Source of the DNA: CAWAHD01 sp963781785
Lineage (GTDB): Bacteria; Planctomycetota; Planctomycetia; Isosphaerales; Isosphaeraceae
Direction of reading: 5' to 3'
DNA: 64,000 nucleotides
Assembly: GCA_963781785.1 (NCBI GenBank)
Contig: CAWAHD010000002.1
Location: 682,001 to 746,000, forward strand
This document shows positions 47,263-55,066 of the stretch, piece after piece; the stretch's first letter is position 1, and every line of letters starts with the position of its first letter. The position numbers were made by a program, and so were the translations under genes. Below the pieces are notes generated by a model, which saw only the letters and a list, made by a program, of their open reading frames with translations, made no database searches and had not been told where the DNA came from.

Positions 47263-47494
47263 ACGACTCGAAGGTTGTTCGGCGCGGGTCTCCGGGCACC
47301 CGAAGGGTCGCCGCCGAAAGGCGCGACCAAGGTCTCCGGCGAGCCAATCATCCCAGATGCGAGAGACCTTGCCGGCCGTGAGCTTGACGGAAAGGCGCTG
47401 AGCGATTGCATGAAACGACTGCCGGCGCTAAGCTAGGTTTGATGGACGACTCGGCCGTGTCGGCTTTTGCGATCTTGGCATTTTGAGGGGCATC

Positions 47495-47991
47495 ATGCCA
47501 ATGCGATTGCATATCACGACGGAGGACCGCAAGTACCTCGAGGAACTTGCGCACCGCAAGGTCCGGCCGACCAAACGGCAGAAGGCCCAAGCGCTGCTCG
47601 GGTTGGCTTCGGGCGATACGCCAGAGGATGTCGCACAGAGCGTCGGCATCAAGAAGGAAGACGTCGAGTCGCTGGTCCACACTTTCATGGAACACGGTCT
47701 GAGAGGTATCGGCTTGGTGAATTCGAGCCGCAAGGGGTTGGGCCGGTCCAAACCTCGCCGCGCGGCGACGATCGAGAAAACCCCGGGGGTCTGCGGGGCG
47801 CAGCCCGGGTCGCCGGGACACGGATCCCTGTGTGGCAGCTCGTCGAGGCGCGCCTTCTGGGTTCCTCGGAAGCACAGCTCTTGATCGACTATCCCCGTCT
47901 GATTGCTGCGAACCTGGTCGACGCCTGGGTCTACGCAGTGGACCATCCCGACGAGATCACCGCTCAGATCAAACAGAATGAGGTCGCTTGA
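47495..47991 (+). CDS. DUF433 domain antitoxin-like protein, frameshifted
   Basis: About 165 residues from ATG 47495 (GAGGGG upstream). The N-terminal part (MPMRLHITTEDRKYLEELAH RKVRPTKRQKAQALLGLASG) contains an HTH-like region. The C-terminal part is DUF433: TIEKTPGVCGG, then RVAGTRIPVWQLVEARLLGS and YPRLIAANLVDAWVYAVDHP DEI. A missing G in the run at 47794-47797 splits the two. DUF433 proteins are commonly encoded directly before DUF5615 PIN-like toxins, as here, where only three bases separate the genes. Confidence 0.8.
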
Positions 47992-47994
47992 CCT

Positions 47995-48363
47995 GTGGCC
48001 TCCTTTTATGCCGACGAGAACTTCCGATACCCCGTCGTCGAGGAGCTTCGAAGATTAGGCCACGACGTACTGACCAGCCAGGAGGCGGGTCGGGCCGGCC
48101 AGGGCATCGACGATGACATCGTGCTTGAAGACGCGCGGGCGATGGCCCGAATCCTCCTGACGCAAAATCGTGCGGATTTCAAGAAACTCCACAAAGGAGG
48201 GGCGCCCCACCAGGGCATCGTCGTCTGCACTTACGACCGGGACGCCGTGGGGCTCGCCCAGCGGATCGCCGAGGCGGTGTCCCATGAACAACGAGGCGGC
48301 CGCTGGCTGGTCAGCGTTGTGCGGCCAAACAGAAATCCCGGTGGCCTGAAGAAGCCCCGGTGA
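47995..48363 (+). CDS. DUF5615 PIN-like toxin
   Basis: 122 aa from GTG 47995. The start FYADENFRYPVVEELRRLGH DVLT, the middle DDDIVLEDARAMARILLTQN RADF and HQGIVVCTYDRDA follow the Mut7-C/DUF5615 PIN-like fold, with the acidic pair (ADEN) and the later TxNxxDF site. The fold is expected to be a metal-dependent RNase. Three bases downstream of the DUF433 gene; together a type II toxin-antitoxin-like pair. Full length and intact. Confidence 0.85.
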   Translation: MASFYADENFRYPVVEELRRLGHDVLTSQEAGRAGQGIDDDIVLEDARAMARILLTQNRADFKKLHKGGAPHQGIVVCTYDRDAVGLAQRIAEAVSHEQRGGRWLVSVVRPNRNPGGLKKPR

Positions 48364-48503
48364 GCAGCTTCCAGCCGCCGGACCTGGAAGGCGTGCGTCG
48401 CATCGTTGCATCGTACAAAGAGTGAGACCGAGGCGGGTGCACGACGCGAGAGGACGACCTCACCGCGAAGACGAGTGGATGCGGCGACAGGTAAAACGCC
48501 CTT

Positions 48504-48724
48504 GGCTCGGAGCACGCCGCCCATGCGGCAAGCCGGCCATGGAAAGCGAGCCAATCCGTGACCGATGCCCACAGACATGTTAGTTACGTGCACGATCCTG
48601 CAAATGCCGAACGAACGGCAAAGCATCCAACGCTCAGTTTCACGTCCTCTTTGCCGTCCTGGGCGGATAAATCGCGTCCCAGAGTGCGCCGTGGACAAAC
48701 TGATCGCGTCCCGGTTTCGGTCCC
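48504..48724 (+). repeat. dispersed TIR repeat, copy J (left end missing, long form)
   Basis: Begins GGCTCGGAGCACGCCGCCCA and ends GCGTCCCGGTTTCGGTCCC. It carries the hairpin TGCCG-AACGAA-CGGCA and both right-end units. In place of the left terminal repeat it has a flank resembling that of copy D. It differs from copy H by a short insertion (GATGCCCACAGACATG) upstream of the hairpin. Confidence 0.85.
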
Positions 48725-48944
48725 GTGCTTGGTTGCGGCTTAGCCGCGTTGAGTATTTGGTCAAGGTCGCCGGTGTCTGAATCGTCGAGTGCCAAGGGAA
48801 CCGTGTGCCCCCGGAACCCTAGGCATGACACCGCGAACCCACCTGGTCGTGTTCCGAGACGGCGAATCAACAACGTGACGAAGCGCGTGTCTCTTCGACG
48901 GGCACGTCGGAATCTAGAGGGGGCCGGCGGGGCAATCCCCCCAG
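48611..48944 (+). repeat. 334-bp segmental duplication, copy 2
   Basis: Gap-free partner of 44986-45319, 3625 bases away in the same orientation. Differences are single substitutions, for example TTTCGGTCCC for TTTCCGTCCC. The segment continues 220 bases beyond the terminal repeat of copy J. Confidence 0.9.
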
Positions 48945-49277
48945 TGCACTTCTATCGCGGTCACGCGAGATATGCCCGGAATGTGGCCGTATGTCCAGGA
49001 AAATCGGTCATTTGCAGACCCCCGAGGGTCGCTGTCTGACGAGTGCTGTCCGGTTGTAGCGATTCTGGACCAAGAACTCAGGGACGCACCGGGTTGCGAC
49101 GGAGCGCATCGCCCCGGAATGACGCGCTTTTTGCCGTTTTCGCCCGGCTTCACGCGGAATTCCGCACCGAAATCGCGATTTTTGTAGATCGTATTGAGTG
49201 GCAAGGGTGGCGAAGTCTGAGGACTGAGCAAAATGTACGGCGTCCCGCCAGAGCTGGAAATCGAGGTCAAGCGTCGC
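48945..49277. other. intergenic, no gene recognised
   Basis: About 330 bases between the segmental duplication and the short hairpin repeats. Frames are broken by stops or lack starts. The piece 49090-49180 is comparatively AT-rich. No further structure was recognised. Confidence 0.35.
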
Positions 49278-49371
49278 CTTTCGCTCCGCGAAAGTAAGTG
49301 TCGCCTTTCGCTCCGCGAAAGTACTCTCTTTCACCCCGCGAAACCAAGTGTCGCCTTTCGCTCCGCGAAAG
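49278..49371. repeat. cluster of short hairpin repeats CTTTCGC-TCC-GCGAAAG
   Basis: The 17-base palindromic unit CTTTCGCTCCGCGAAAG occurs at 49278-49294, 49305-49321 and 49355-49371, with a degenerate copy at 49328-49344 (CTTTCACCCCGCGAAAC). Spacing is 27 or 23 bases, and the flank AAGTGTCGC is shared. Each unit can form a 7-bp hairpin with a 3-base loop. They lie 92 bases upstream of the next gene and resemble REP-type elements. Confidence 0.8.
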
Positions 49372-49462
49372 TCCTCCCTTTCAACACGCAAACGACGACG
49401 GTCCCAGTAACGTATTCTCGCCCAGTTCCTGACTCCCTTCGATCATCAAGGAATATAACAAC

Positions 49463-51673
49463 ATGCCAACATCACAAAAACGTATCGATTCCAGTCGCTT
49501 GAACGGGAGCCGCTCAAAAGGCCCGACGACAGTCGCTGGTAAGCTAGTTTCTCGGAAAAACGCCGAGACTCACGGGTTTCGGTCGCGCCGCTTTCTGATT
49601 CCAGGCGAGCAGGACGCGGAGGTCGAAGAGCGCATCGACGAGATGCTCTCCTCGATGGGGCCCAGGACTGAGGGCGAGCGGACGCTGCTCCTTTCGGCGG
49701 TTCAATGTTCCGTGATTTTCGAGCGTTCGCTCGCCGCCCAGGCCGCGCGCATTTCGGCCAACATCGACAACGCGGACCACCGTCTCGAAGTCGAGGCCAA
49801 GGGCCTGCTCAAGCGGCTCTTCCACAGTCGCCAAGGACCGAGTGAAACCTACGGAAGTGAGCAATATTTGAGTGGAGGAGAGCGCGTCTCGTATAGTCCC
49901 ATCCCGGATGATCCGGAGGACCCCGAGACCCTGGTTTCTTCCCTGGAGCGCACGGTGCCCGGGTGCCGGCTTATGCTTGCGGAGTGGGCCGAGCTCAGGG
50001 CACTCCTGGATCCGCCCGGCCGCTGGCAAGCGGTCCACAGGTTCCGGGCAATTCGATTACTCGGGAGAAATCCGCTTGCCGCGATCTGGGACCGTCGGGT
50101 ACTTGAAATCCACTTCAGGGCCTGGACGACCAACCCGGCGCACGACGAAGCCTGGCTGGAGCTCCGGGGCGAATTGACGCGCGTCGAGTACAAGCGCTAT
50201 CGACGAGCCCTCGACCGGCAGTACGCGGATTTGCTCGACTCGGGTGACGATGAGAAAGAGCGTCAGGTGTTGCGATCGATCGTCGATCGAGCGGTCGAGC
50301 AGCTTCAGGCAAAACTCGCTGTGGCTGAAGAACGCGCATTGGCGGAGGCAGACCGCAAGGTGGCCTGCCTGTCATTCGACGACAGCCATACCGGAGAACT
50401 TCTCAGGCGCTATTCGACGAGCAGCCAGCGGGCGATGGTCAAATCCCTGGAAGCGTTCGCGAAGCTTCGTCGCAAGTCGAAGGACGACGACGGCGAGCCG
50501 CCGCACGAAGCCCGCGAATTCCGCGATCCGAACGGCCCGGGACCCTGGGATGAGATTTACGATACGCCCAACGAGGGCTACGTCGCGGAGATGGAGCGCC
50601 GGGCCCGGATGGCGGCCCGGGAGGCTTATGGGCAACCCGACGACTGGGAGGCAAAATCCGAATTCGCAGGGCAGGCGACCGAGGGCTGCCTCGATTCGCA
50701 ATATCACGACGCGCAACCAGCAAATGAGAGCGATCCCGGTCTCCTCGATCCGACCGGCACGATCGCCACGCTGGTCACGATCGATCCCAATCACACGATC
50801 GCTCCGGGTCATCCTGAGCCGGTTGATTGGATGGAATCGACAAAAACCGAAGTCGAGCCTGGCGATCTCGATGTGGCTGGAGTTTCCACCGAGGCCAAAA
50901 ATCACGAGGTGGCTGAATTTCCCAGCGAACCCAATGAGGGTGAGATGGCTGAATTTCCCAGCGAACCCAACGACCGAGGGGTGGCTGAATTTCCCAGCGA
51001 ACCCAATGAGGGCGAGGTGGCTGGAAGTCCTGCAGAGATCAAAAACCACGAGGTGGCTGAATTTCCCAGCGAACCCAACGACGATGAGGTGGCTGGACGT
51101 CCCGCAGAGATCAAAAACCACGAGGTGGCTGAATTTCCCAACGAACCCAACGACCGCGAGGTGGCTGAATTTCCCAGCGAACCCAACGACCGTGAGGCGG
51201 CTCGGCCGCACGGTCAATCCGGCGATCGGGACGTGGCTGCGAGCGAGGCGGATCCGATACGGCAGGCGACATTCGCGCGGGAGCTGATCCTGTCGGTTGT
51301 GTTTCTGCTCGCTGGCTCGAGTGTCCTGGCGGCCGGTCTCCGGCCCGAGTGTGGGAGCGCGGCATCGGCATCGGCTTCGGCCCCCTCACCCGGCCTTCGG
51401 CCGACCTCTCCCTTGCCCTCACCCCCCACATCCCGTAGGGACCTCTCCCCGGGGGAGAGGTGGGGCGAGGTACAAAAAGCAACCGCCGCCCTCCCGCACG
51501 GCGCTGCGATATCCGCCACTCGTCGCCCTCGCCCCAGCGGGGAGAGGGTTGGGGTGAGGGGGCGCGGCCAGGAAGACCCCCGCCAGCGCGCTGGCCCGAG
51601 ATCGGGCCCAGCCGGCCTCGGCCCGCCCCCTCACCCGGCCTTCGGCCAACCTCTCCCCGCGGGGGCGAGGTAA
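49463..51673 (+). CDS. large hypothetical protein with 12-residue tandem repeats
   Basis: 736 aa from ATG 49463 (AAGGA upstream). The start (SSRLNGSRSKGPTTVAGKLV SRKNAETHG) matches the N-terminal motif NGxxSxGPxTxxGKxxSxxNAxxHG of a widespread family of uncharacterised proteins. Residues 30-400 are mainly charged helix, with coiled coil around VDRAVEQLQAKLAVAEERAL AEAD. Residues about 471-590 are ten units of 12 residues (VAEFPSEPNDxE alternating with VAGxPAEIKNHE). The last 95 residues are translation of a dispersed non-coding repeat (51383-51671), so the true C-terminus is probably altered or earlier. Function unknown. Confidence 0.7.
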   Translation: MPTSQKRIDSSRLNGSRSKGPTTVAGKLVSRKNAETHGFRSRRFLIPGEQDAEVEERIDEMLSSMGPRTEGERTLLLSAVQCSVIFERSLAAQAARISANIDNADHRLEVEAKGLLKRLFHSRQGPSETYGSEQYLSGGERVSYSPIPDDPEDPETLVSSLERTVPGCRLMLAEWAELRALLDPPGRWQAVHRFRAIRLLGRNPLAAIWDRRVLEIHFRAWTTNPAHDEAWLELRGELTRVEYKRYRRALDRQYADLLDSGDDEKERQVLRSIVDRAVEQLQAKLAVAEERALAEADRKVACLSFDDSHTGELLRRYSTSSQRAMVKSLEAFAKLRRKSKDDDGEPPHEAREFRDPNGPGPWDEIYDTPNEGYVAEMERRARMAAREAYGQPDDWEAKSEFAGQATEGCLDSQYHDAQPANESDPGLLDPTGTIATLVTIDPNHTIAPGHPEPVDWMESTKTEVEPGDLDVAGVSTEAKNHEVAEFPSEPNEGEMAEFPSEPNDRGVAEFPSEPNEGEVAGSPAEIKNHEVAEFPSEPNDDEVAGRPAEIKNHEVAEFPNEPNDREVAEFPSEPNDREAARPHGQSGDRDVAASEADPIRQATFARELILSVVFLLAGSSVLAAGLRPECGSAASASASAPSPGLRPTSPLPSPPTSRRDLSPGERWGEVQKATAALPHGAAISATRRPRPSGERVGVRGRGQEDPRQRAGPRSGPAGLGPPPHPAFGQPLPAGAR
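50873..51232 (+). repeat. ten 36-bp tandem repeats inside the coding region
   Basis: Ten in-frame units of 36 bases, of which two types alternate: one coding VAEFPSEPN(D/E)xE and one coding VAGxPAEIKNHE. DNA-level identity between like units is very high (for example GTGGCTGAATTTCCCAGCGA recurs), pointing to recent expansion by unequal exchange or slippage. Confidence 0.85.
51383..51671. repeat. dispersed GC-rich repeat of CCCTCACCCGGCCTTCGGCC type
   Basis: Two same-sense blocks, each with CCTCACCCGGCCTTCGGCC followed by ACCTCTCCC (about 51387-51415 and 51628-51660), enclose an inverted block (GGGGAGAGGGTTGGGGTGAG, about 51539-51558). A separate CTCTCCCCGGGGGAGAG palindrome lies at 51442-51458. 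The block belongs to a repeat type found between genes in many GC-rich bacteria. Here it forms the 3' end of a reading frame. Confidence 0.65.
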
Positions 51674-51910
51674 CGAAAGAATTCGTCGCCGTCCCACGAA
51701 GAATCACAACCGAGGATTCCAAAAACCGCAGACGCCCGAACAACCGAGTGCCGCTCCGCTCCTGGCGCTGTGACCAGCGGTCGGTTATGCGAGACTCTTC
51801 GATGAGGTCCACCGCGAGCTTGAGGAAGAGTTGGCCTGAGCTGCCAGCAAACCAAACGACCCGACGCACGGCCAGAACTCGCCCCGCACCGGGTCCGTTC
51901 CCGCATTGTC

Positions 51911-51968
51911 GTAGGTCAGGCTTTCGAGCCTGACATCCCCAGGAGTCAGGCTCGAAAGCCTGACCTAC
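51911..51968. repeat. long perfect palindrome (24-bp arms)
   Basis: Arms 51911-51934 (GTAGGTCAGGCTTTCGAGCC then TGAC) and 51945-51968 are perfectly complementary around a 10-base loop (ATCCCCAGGA). Each arm itself contains a nested inverted repeat (GTCAGGCTTTCGAGCCTGAC). It could terminate transcription of the 49463 gene, but no T-run follows. The unit is more likely a dispersed palindromic repeat element. Confidence 0.75.
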
Positions 51969-52171
51969 GGTCTAACTGCCACTTTTGTCGCGAGATCCGA
52001 CAACCGGCCCTCGCTGTTTCGGTGATCGTGGCGACCTACACAACCTCAATCCGAACAAAGGCTTGGGATATGAACGTCGAAACGCGATCCGGCCTTCTTC
52101 CATCCTCGCACCCGCCAGCCCGAACGGCCGATCACCCGCTTGGCGTAATCCGCTCAGCCATGGATAATGGA

Positions 52172-52199
52172 TTGTTCTCACCCGCATGTTGGATAGAAT
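52172..52199 (+). promoter_or_regulatory. possible promoter of the envelope cluster
   Basis: TTGTTC (52172-52177), 16 bases, then TAGAAT (52194-52199), 56 bases before the start codon at 52256. The match to sigma-70 boxes is fair, and the stretch is locally AT-rich. There is no experimental support. Confidence 0.3.
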
Positions 52200-52255
52200 A
52201 GAAGTCGGTCGAACCCCTTCGTTCCGAAGACGCGCGACGAGATGGAGACCGCTCG

Positions 52256-54052
52256 ATGGGCTTTGAAGTGAAGAAGGCATGGATCCTGCTCACGCTGGGC
52301 ATGATCGGTGCCTTACTTGTTCCCCGCTCGGCTTTCGCTCAGCAGGAGCCGGCGGTCAACCAGGGCGTTCAGTTTCTCAAGTCGCACGGGATGCGGGCGA
52401 CCGGCGAATCGGCGATGGTCGCCATGGGGCTGATGAAGGCCGAGGTCCCGCATACCGACGCGACGGTGCAGGCATGCCTGGCGCGGATCCGCGCCCGCTT
52501 CAACGCCTCGGGCACCTACGCGCCGGAGATGGGGCCGGGCTCGGGGACATACGAAGCCGGCGTGTCGATCATGGCACTGGCCACCGAGGACGCGATGGCC
52601 AACCGGACCCTGATCACGACCATCGCCAATTACCTTAGTAGCCACCAGAACGCCAACGGCTCGTGGGATTACAGCGGCCGGGACCAGGGCGACACCTCGA
52701 TCTCACAGTATGCCGTCCTCGGCCTCTGGGAGGCCGAGAATGCCGGCGTCGAGATCCGGCCGTCGGTCTGGGACCGAGCCGCATCGTGGTACATGTCGGT
52801 CCAGAGCGGGGCCGGAAGCTGGAACTACCACCGCGACGACGCCAATGAGCCCGAAACCTGCTCGATGACCGCGGCCGGCGTCGGCAGCCTGCTCATCTGC
52901 CAGCTCCAGCTCCAGCGCTATCGCCACCTCCGGCGCGACACCAGCGCCCTGCTCGTGCCGCTCGTGCCCGAGTCAGGGCAGTCCGAGTACCACGCGACCA
53001 CATCGAACGTCCAGCTCGACCGGGCGATCAACCGCGGCATGGGCTGGCTGAGTTCCAGCTTCACCACCGAGGGCCAGGTTGCCGGCCATACGCCTTATTA
53101 CATGCTCTACGGGATCGAGCGCATTGGCGCGCTCTCCGACCGCCAGGTTCTGGCACGGGGCGATTGGTACAAAAGAGGGCATGACTTCATCGTCTCGAGC
53201 CAACACTCCGACGGCTCGTGGCACGGCCAGCACGGGATCGAGATGAACACAGTCTGGGCGATTCTGTTCATGGTCAAGTCGACGGCCAAGACAATGAAGC
53301 GGATCCAGATCAGGCGGCTGGGGGCCGGGACGCTGCTGGGGGGCCGCGAGCTGCCCACAGACCTCAGCTCGATGACCGTCGCGGGCGGCCGGGTCGTCAG
53401 CCGGCCCATGAACGGCGCGATCGAGGGCATGCTCGCCGCGCTCGAAGACCCTCGCGCCGAACAGGCTGACGCCGCCGTCGCCGGAATGGTCGATCGCTAC
53501 TATCGGGAAGGGCCCGATGCGCTTCGGCCGTACAAGGTCCGGTTCCGCAAGATGCTCGTCGACCGCGACCCGGGCGTACGCTCGGTGGCCGCCTGGGCAC
53601 TGGCCCACACCGCTGACCTCGACGTCATCCCGCTGTTGATCGAGACTCTGGGTGCGGCCAATGAAGACGAAGAGGTCGTCGGGGCGGCCCGGCTCGGACT
53701 CCAGCTCCTGAGCCGCAAGATCGATGGAATCGGCCCGCCCACTCCTTCGACGCCGGAACAGCGCTCGGCCGCCGCGCAGAAGTGGCGGGACTGGTACAAT
53801 ACCATCCGGCCCCTCGATCTCGACGATCACGACGAAGCCCGGGCTGCTCCCGCCAAGCAAGGTTCGACGGCCAAGGCCAAGCCCGTTTCGACGGCCCCCG
53901 CCAGCCAAGGTTCGACAGCCCCGCCCAAGCCAGAATCGACAGCCCCGCCCAAGCCAGAATCGACGGCCCCGGCGAAGGCAGGTTCGACGTCCCCGGCCAA
54001 GTCGGTATCGAGTGCCGGGGCCTCGAAGCCGGCACGGAGTTCCACGCCATGA
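52256..54052 (+). CDS. exported alpha/alpha-toroid (prenyltransferase/squalene-cyclase-like) protein with HEAT region
   Basis: 598 aa from ATG 52256, with GGAG upstream. Signal peptide KKAWILLTLGMIGALLVPRS AFA. Residues 30-370 have toroid repeats with the QxxxGSW motif: LSSHQNANGSWDYSGRDQGD, VQSGAGSWNYHRDD and SSQHSDGSWHGQHGIEMNTV. This fold is used for binding in secreted proteins, and no DxDD cyclase motif is seen, so cyclase activity is unlikely. Residues 390-500 resemble HEAT repeats (DPGVRSVAAWALAHTADLDV IPLLIETLGAANEDE). The tail is a low-complexity KPESTAPPKPESTAP region. Its stop overlaps the next start (ATGA). Confidence 0.85.
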   Translation: MGFEVKKAWILLTLGMIGALLVPRSAFAQQEPAVNQGVQFLKSHGMRATGESAMVAMGLMKAEVPHTDATVQACLARIRARFNASGTYAPEMGPGSGTYEAGVSIMALATEDAMANRTLITTIANYLSSHQNANGSWDYSGRDQGDTSISQYAVLGLWEAENAGVEIRPSVWDRAASWYMSVQSGAGSWNYHRDDANEPETCSMTAAGVGSLLICQLQLQRYRHLRRDTSALLVPLVPESGQSEYHATTSNVQLDRAINRGMGWLSSSFTTEGQVAGHTPYYMLYGIERIGALSDRQVLARGDWYKRGHDFIVSSQHSDGSWHGQHGIEMNTVWAILFMVKSTAKTMKRIQIRRLGAGTLLGGRELPTDLSSMTVAGGRVVSRPMNGAIEGMLAALEDPRAEQADAAVAGMVDRYYREGPDALRPYKVRFRKMLVDRDPGVRSVAAWALAHTADLDVIPLLIETLGAANEDEEVVGAARLGLQLLSRKIDGIGPPTPSTPEQRSAAAQKWRDWYNTIRPLDLDDHDEARAAPAKQGSTAKAKPVSTAPASQGSTAPPKPESTAPPKPESTAPAKAGSTSPAKSVSSAGASKPARSSTP

Positions 54053-55008
54053 CCCAGCTCGCTGCAAACGTCCCGACCAAGCCCGCTCAATCCGAGCCCG
54101 AGCTCGAGCCCAAAGTGCTCGGAGAATCGACGTACGACCAGGTCACCTCGTTCTTGATGGCCGTGGTGGCGGGCGCAATCCTCGTCGTCGGCTGGATGGC
54201 GCTTGTTTACGTGTGTACCCAGGCGTATGCCGCCCGGGTGTCGGCGCCGCTCCAGATCATCGAGGTTTTCGGCGGCGGCGGCGGCAGCCCGGACGGAACG
54301 GCCGGTTCGACCGAGAAAATTGACGTGGCCGGCGCTGATGCCGCCCCGATGGCCTCCAACAACGAAGAGCCTGCGGGCGACTTCGAGGAGCCCGCGGTCG
54401 AGCAGACCCCTGGTGCAATGCTTGATACGGCAGTCGAAGCCGGCCAGAGCCTGGCCGAAGCAGACCTGGGCGCCGTCATGCCCTCCGGCGGTGCTGTGGC
54501 CAGCGGCAAGCGCGCCTCCAAGCTGGGTACCGGCGGGCCCGGCCTGGGGTTCGGGCCCGGTGACGGCGGTGTGCCGGCCGAACAACGCTGGAGCATCATT
54601 TACAAGCCGAACCAGCCCGCCGACGAATATGCCCGGCAGCTCGATGGTCTGGGCGTCGAGCTGGCCGTGATCGCCGGCTCCGACGAGCTCGACTACTTTT
54701 CCAATTTCTCGCAGGCCACGCCCACCAAGCGCCGCGGGCCGGCGCGCGGCGACCACCGGCTCTACTTTCTCTGGCAAGGCAAGGGCCGCAAGGAATCAGA
54801 CATGGCACTCCTGGCCAAGGCCGGCGTCGCCATGCGAGATCAGGCTGTCTTTCAGTTCTATCCGCCCGGCGCCGAACAACGACTCGCCGAGCTGGAGGTC
54901 CGATACAAGGGGCGTCAGCCTGGAGAGATTCGCGTCACCCGCTTCACGGTCGTCGCCAATGGAAGCGGATACGACTTCCAGGTCGTCGCCCAGGAGGCCC
55001 TGCGGTGA
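54049..55008 (+). CDS. membrane-anchored protein of the envelope cluster, hypothetical
   Basis: 319 aa from ATG 54049, overlapping the previous stop by ATGA. After 35 residues comes one membrane helix (SFLMAVVAGAILVVGWMALV YVC), then a Gly-rich and acidic linker (FGGGGGSPDGTAGS; GAMLDTAVEAGQSLAEADLG). A compact C-terminal domain of about 130 residues follows (EQRWSIIYKPNQPADEYARQ LDGLGVELAVI ... DHRLYFLWQGKGRKESDMAL). The layout is that of an extracytoplasmic domain on a stalk. Not assigned to a known family. Co-translated with the toroid protein. Confidence 0.8.
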   Translation: MTQLAANVPTKPAQSEPELEPKVLGESTYDQVTSFLMAVVAGAILVVGWMALVYVCTQAYAARVSAPLQIIEVFGGGGGSPDGTAGSTEKIDVAGADAAPMASNNEEPAGDFEEPAVEQTPGAMLDTAVEAGQSLAEADLGAVMPSGGAVASGKRASKLGTGGPGLGFGPGDGGVPAEQRWSIIYKPNQPADEYARQLDGLGVELAVIAGSDELDYFSNFSQATPTKRRGPARGDHRLYFLWQGKGRKESDMALLAKAGVAMRDQAVFQFYPPGAEQRLAELEVRYKGRQPGEIRVTRFTVVANGSGYDFQVVAQEALR

Positions 55009-55066
55009 CGGCTGAACGACTGTAAAAACCTTCTGATATCGTGGTCTTGGAACGAGTTTTTCTTGC

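Larger units (their letters stand above)
51674..52255. other. intergenic with a long palindrome and a possible promoter
   Basis: About 580 bases. It contains the 24-bp-arm palindrome at 51911-51968 and a possible promoter at 52172-52199. A short plus-strand tail reading YARLFDEVHRELEEELA ends at 51837 and may be the end of a lost gene. No complete gene was recognised. Confidence 0.4.

Noticed and set aside
47267..47440. Minus-strand frame reading AIAQRLSVKLTAGKVSRIWDDW as a resolvase or regulator end
   Set aside because: It is helix-turn-helix-like in appearance, but too short, without start or neighbours that would confirm it.
49278..49371. The short hairpin cluster as a CRISPR array
   Set aside because: Repeats are 17 bases, spacings are 6-11 bases and conserved, and no cas genes are present.
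50873..51232. The 36-bp tandem repeats as a CRISPR array
   Set aside because: Units are contiguous, in frame and without unique spacers; they encode a regular 12-residue peptide.
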